DNA of 47,476 nt, from positions 1 through 47,476 of the forward strand of contig CAYUFX010000029.1 in assembly GCA_964444135.1 (NCBI GenBank), given 5' to 3'. The translations under genes were made by a program, and so were the position numbers. Each line of letters starts with the position of its first letter. The stretch's first letter is position 1. This stretch comes from NIOZ-UU13 sp964444135. Its GTDB lineage: Bacteria; Planctomycetota; Phycisphaerae; Sedimentisphaerales; Anaerobacaceae. Of the stretch, positions 46,833 to 47,476 are shown piece after piece. Below the pieces are notes generated by a model. That model searched no databases. It was not told where the DNA came from and worked only from the letters and a program-made list of their open reading frames with translations.

Positions 46833-47476
46833 TGGAACGGCAAACGATTTTGTGCGTGCTTACGGATAAAGTCGATGCCCACAACTACAATGCAGTCTGA
46901 TACCAACCGGTTAGCTTGGCGGGCAAAACCCAAATCCGAAGACATCCAAAAACAAGCCTTTTGTCTGAGAAATCCTTAAACAGCAAGGGCTTACGAAAAA
47001 AATATTTTCATATACCTCTGTGTAATAGATGTTTACGTCCATTTTGGCTTTTTGGTAATTGGGTTTGTTTTGCATAAAAAGGAGCTGATTTGTAGAGGGT
47101 TCTCGACAGATGTAGAGGTGCCTGATAGGCACGTAAATAACTGCTGCCTTATAGGCAGGTAAGTAATTCGATCGGAAAGCGACAATCGCCGGATGCCAGT
47201 AGTTCATAGTTATTCACCATTCAATAACGATGCTTTTTGGCGTGTATCTGCTGATACGAAAACGTGCGGTTCTCCGCTATATCTAGCGCCTGAGGGCGGT
47301 TTATGTTAGCCTGCTGGCTAACAGGTGGGCATTTTAACATATTTTCAAATAAGAGTCAACAAAAAACGGCCAAAAATGCACTTTTTTTGCCACCTTTTAA
47401 CAAATGAGATGCTGGCTGCGGATAGTCAAATGACTACGAGCTTTTTCATGCTCCGGCCGGTGAAAGGTTGGAAAAC
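46833..47476. other. 644-base terminal non-coding region with hairpin repeats
   Basis: No credible gene. The minus strand is open over 46911-47207 with text like QNKPNYQKAKMDVNIYYTEV, which I remember as recurring dispersed-repeat translation in Planctomycetota MAGs rather than a protein. Two directly repeated hairpins follow (47118-47132 and 47144-47158), then a perfect GTTAGCC-TGCT-GGCTAAC (47305-47322). Confidence 0.45.
47118..47166. repeat. two tandem hairpin units
   Basis: GTGCCT-GAT-AGGCAC-GTAAATAA and CTGCCT-TAT-AGGCAG-GTAAGTAA: two units of about 23 bases, each a 6-bp stem with a three-base loop followed by the same GTAARTAA tail. Confidence 0.6.

Noticed and set aside
47118..47166. 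Possible CRISPR-like repeats
   Set aside because: Only two units of 23 bases with no spacer of proper length and no cas genes.
1..47476. Genome-wide reassignment of TAG as a sense codon, suggested by two TAG-interrupted genes
   Set aside because: TAG is the natural end of several intact genes here (for example 25008, 27689, 29284, 34266, 41251), with products of normal length; only gene-specific readthrough or decay remains.

Overview
The window looks like a chromosomal stretch of a Planctomycetota bacterium, most likely from the Phycisphaerae / Sedimentisphaerales side of the phylum. The reasons are the secreted proteins built from beta-sandwich repeats carrying the signature YYWRIDEVN, single-loop dockerin-like tails, LamG and Ntn-hydrolase secreted proteins, Tat-exported sugar-metabolism proteins, an Hc1-like histone and a very long PAS/GAF histidine kinase. 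This assignment is recognition from memory, not a search. No rRNA, tRNA, CRISPR array, phage or complete insertion sequence was seen.

Layout. (1) 102-4830, minus strand: a compact six-gene run with an ECF-like sigma factor, an unknown 112-aa protein, a protein whose first half resembles the archaeal threonyl-tRNA synthetase editing domain, a sodium:solute symporter, an overlapping 51-aa membrane peptide and a Tat lipoprotein sugar isomerase/epimerase. (2) 5041-13533, minus: cell-envelope and secreted genes (glycine-zipper lipoprotein, a stop-interrupted dockerin protein, a Ser/Arg-repeat TPR protein, a PQQ-like beta-propeller, a DUF1593 nucleoside-hydrolase-like protein). (3) 14071-18077, plus: two secreted sandwich-domain proteins with near-identical leaders; the first has an in-frame TAG before a dockerin module. 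(4) 18865-23890, plus: sensor kinase, NarL-type regulator and a pseudo-receiver. (5) 24241-29284, plus: pseudopilin-like protein, a truncated secreted gene, an Ntn-hydrolase/ankyrin fusion and a Tat aldo/keto reductase homologue without its catalytic tetrad. (6) 29318-42135, mostly minus: methyltransferase, DUF401-like permease, a third sandwich-repeat protein, HtrA protease, FabZ-like dehydratase, Hc1-like histone, flavodoxin, a cluster of HPr-like / LolA-like / HAD proteins and a LysR regulator. (7) 42319-46832, plus: glutamate dehydrogenase, family-4 uracil-DNA glycosylase and an unknown lipoprotein.

The strongest unexplained signal is a set of tiny GC-rich palindromic elements. One type is 25 bp and is flanked at both of its copies by a perfect 5-bp direct repeat, giving a net insertion of 30 bp that keeps reading frame. 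A second type sits inside an internal protein repeat as an exact 36-nt insertion with a near-perfect 9-bp flanking duplication. A third, 37-bp type occurs identically in a signal-peptide region and in intergenic DNA, with a diverged copy in the HtrA signal peptide. They behave like the in-gene palindromic elements known from Rickettsia. Larger intergenic inverted repeats, including a perfect 30-bp palindrome with a near-identical partner, are also present.
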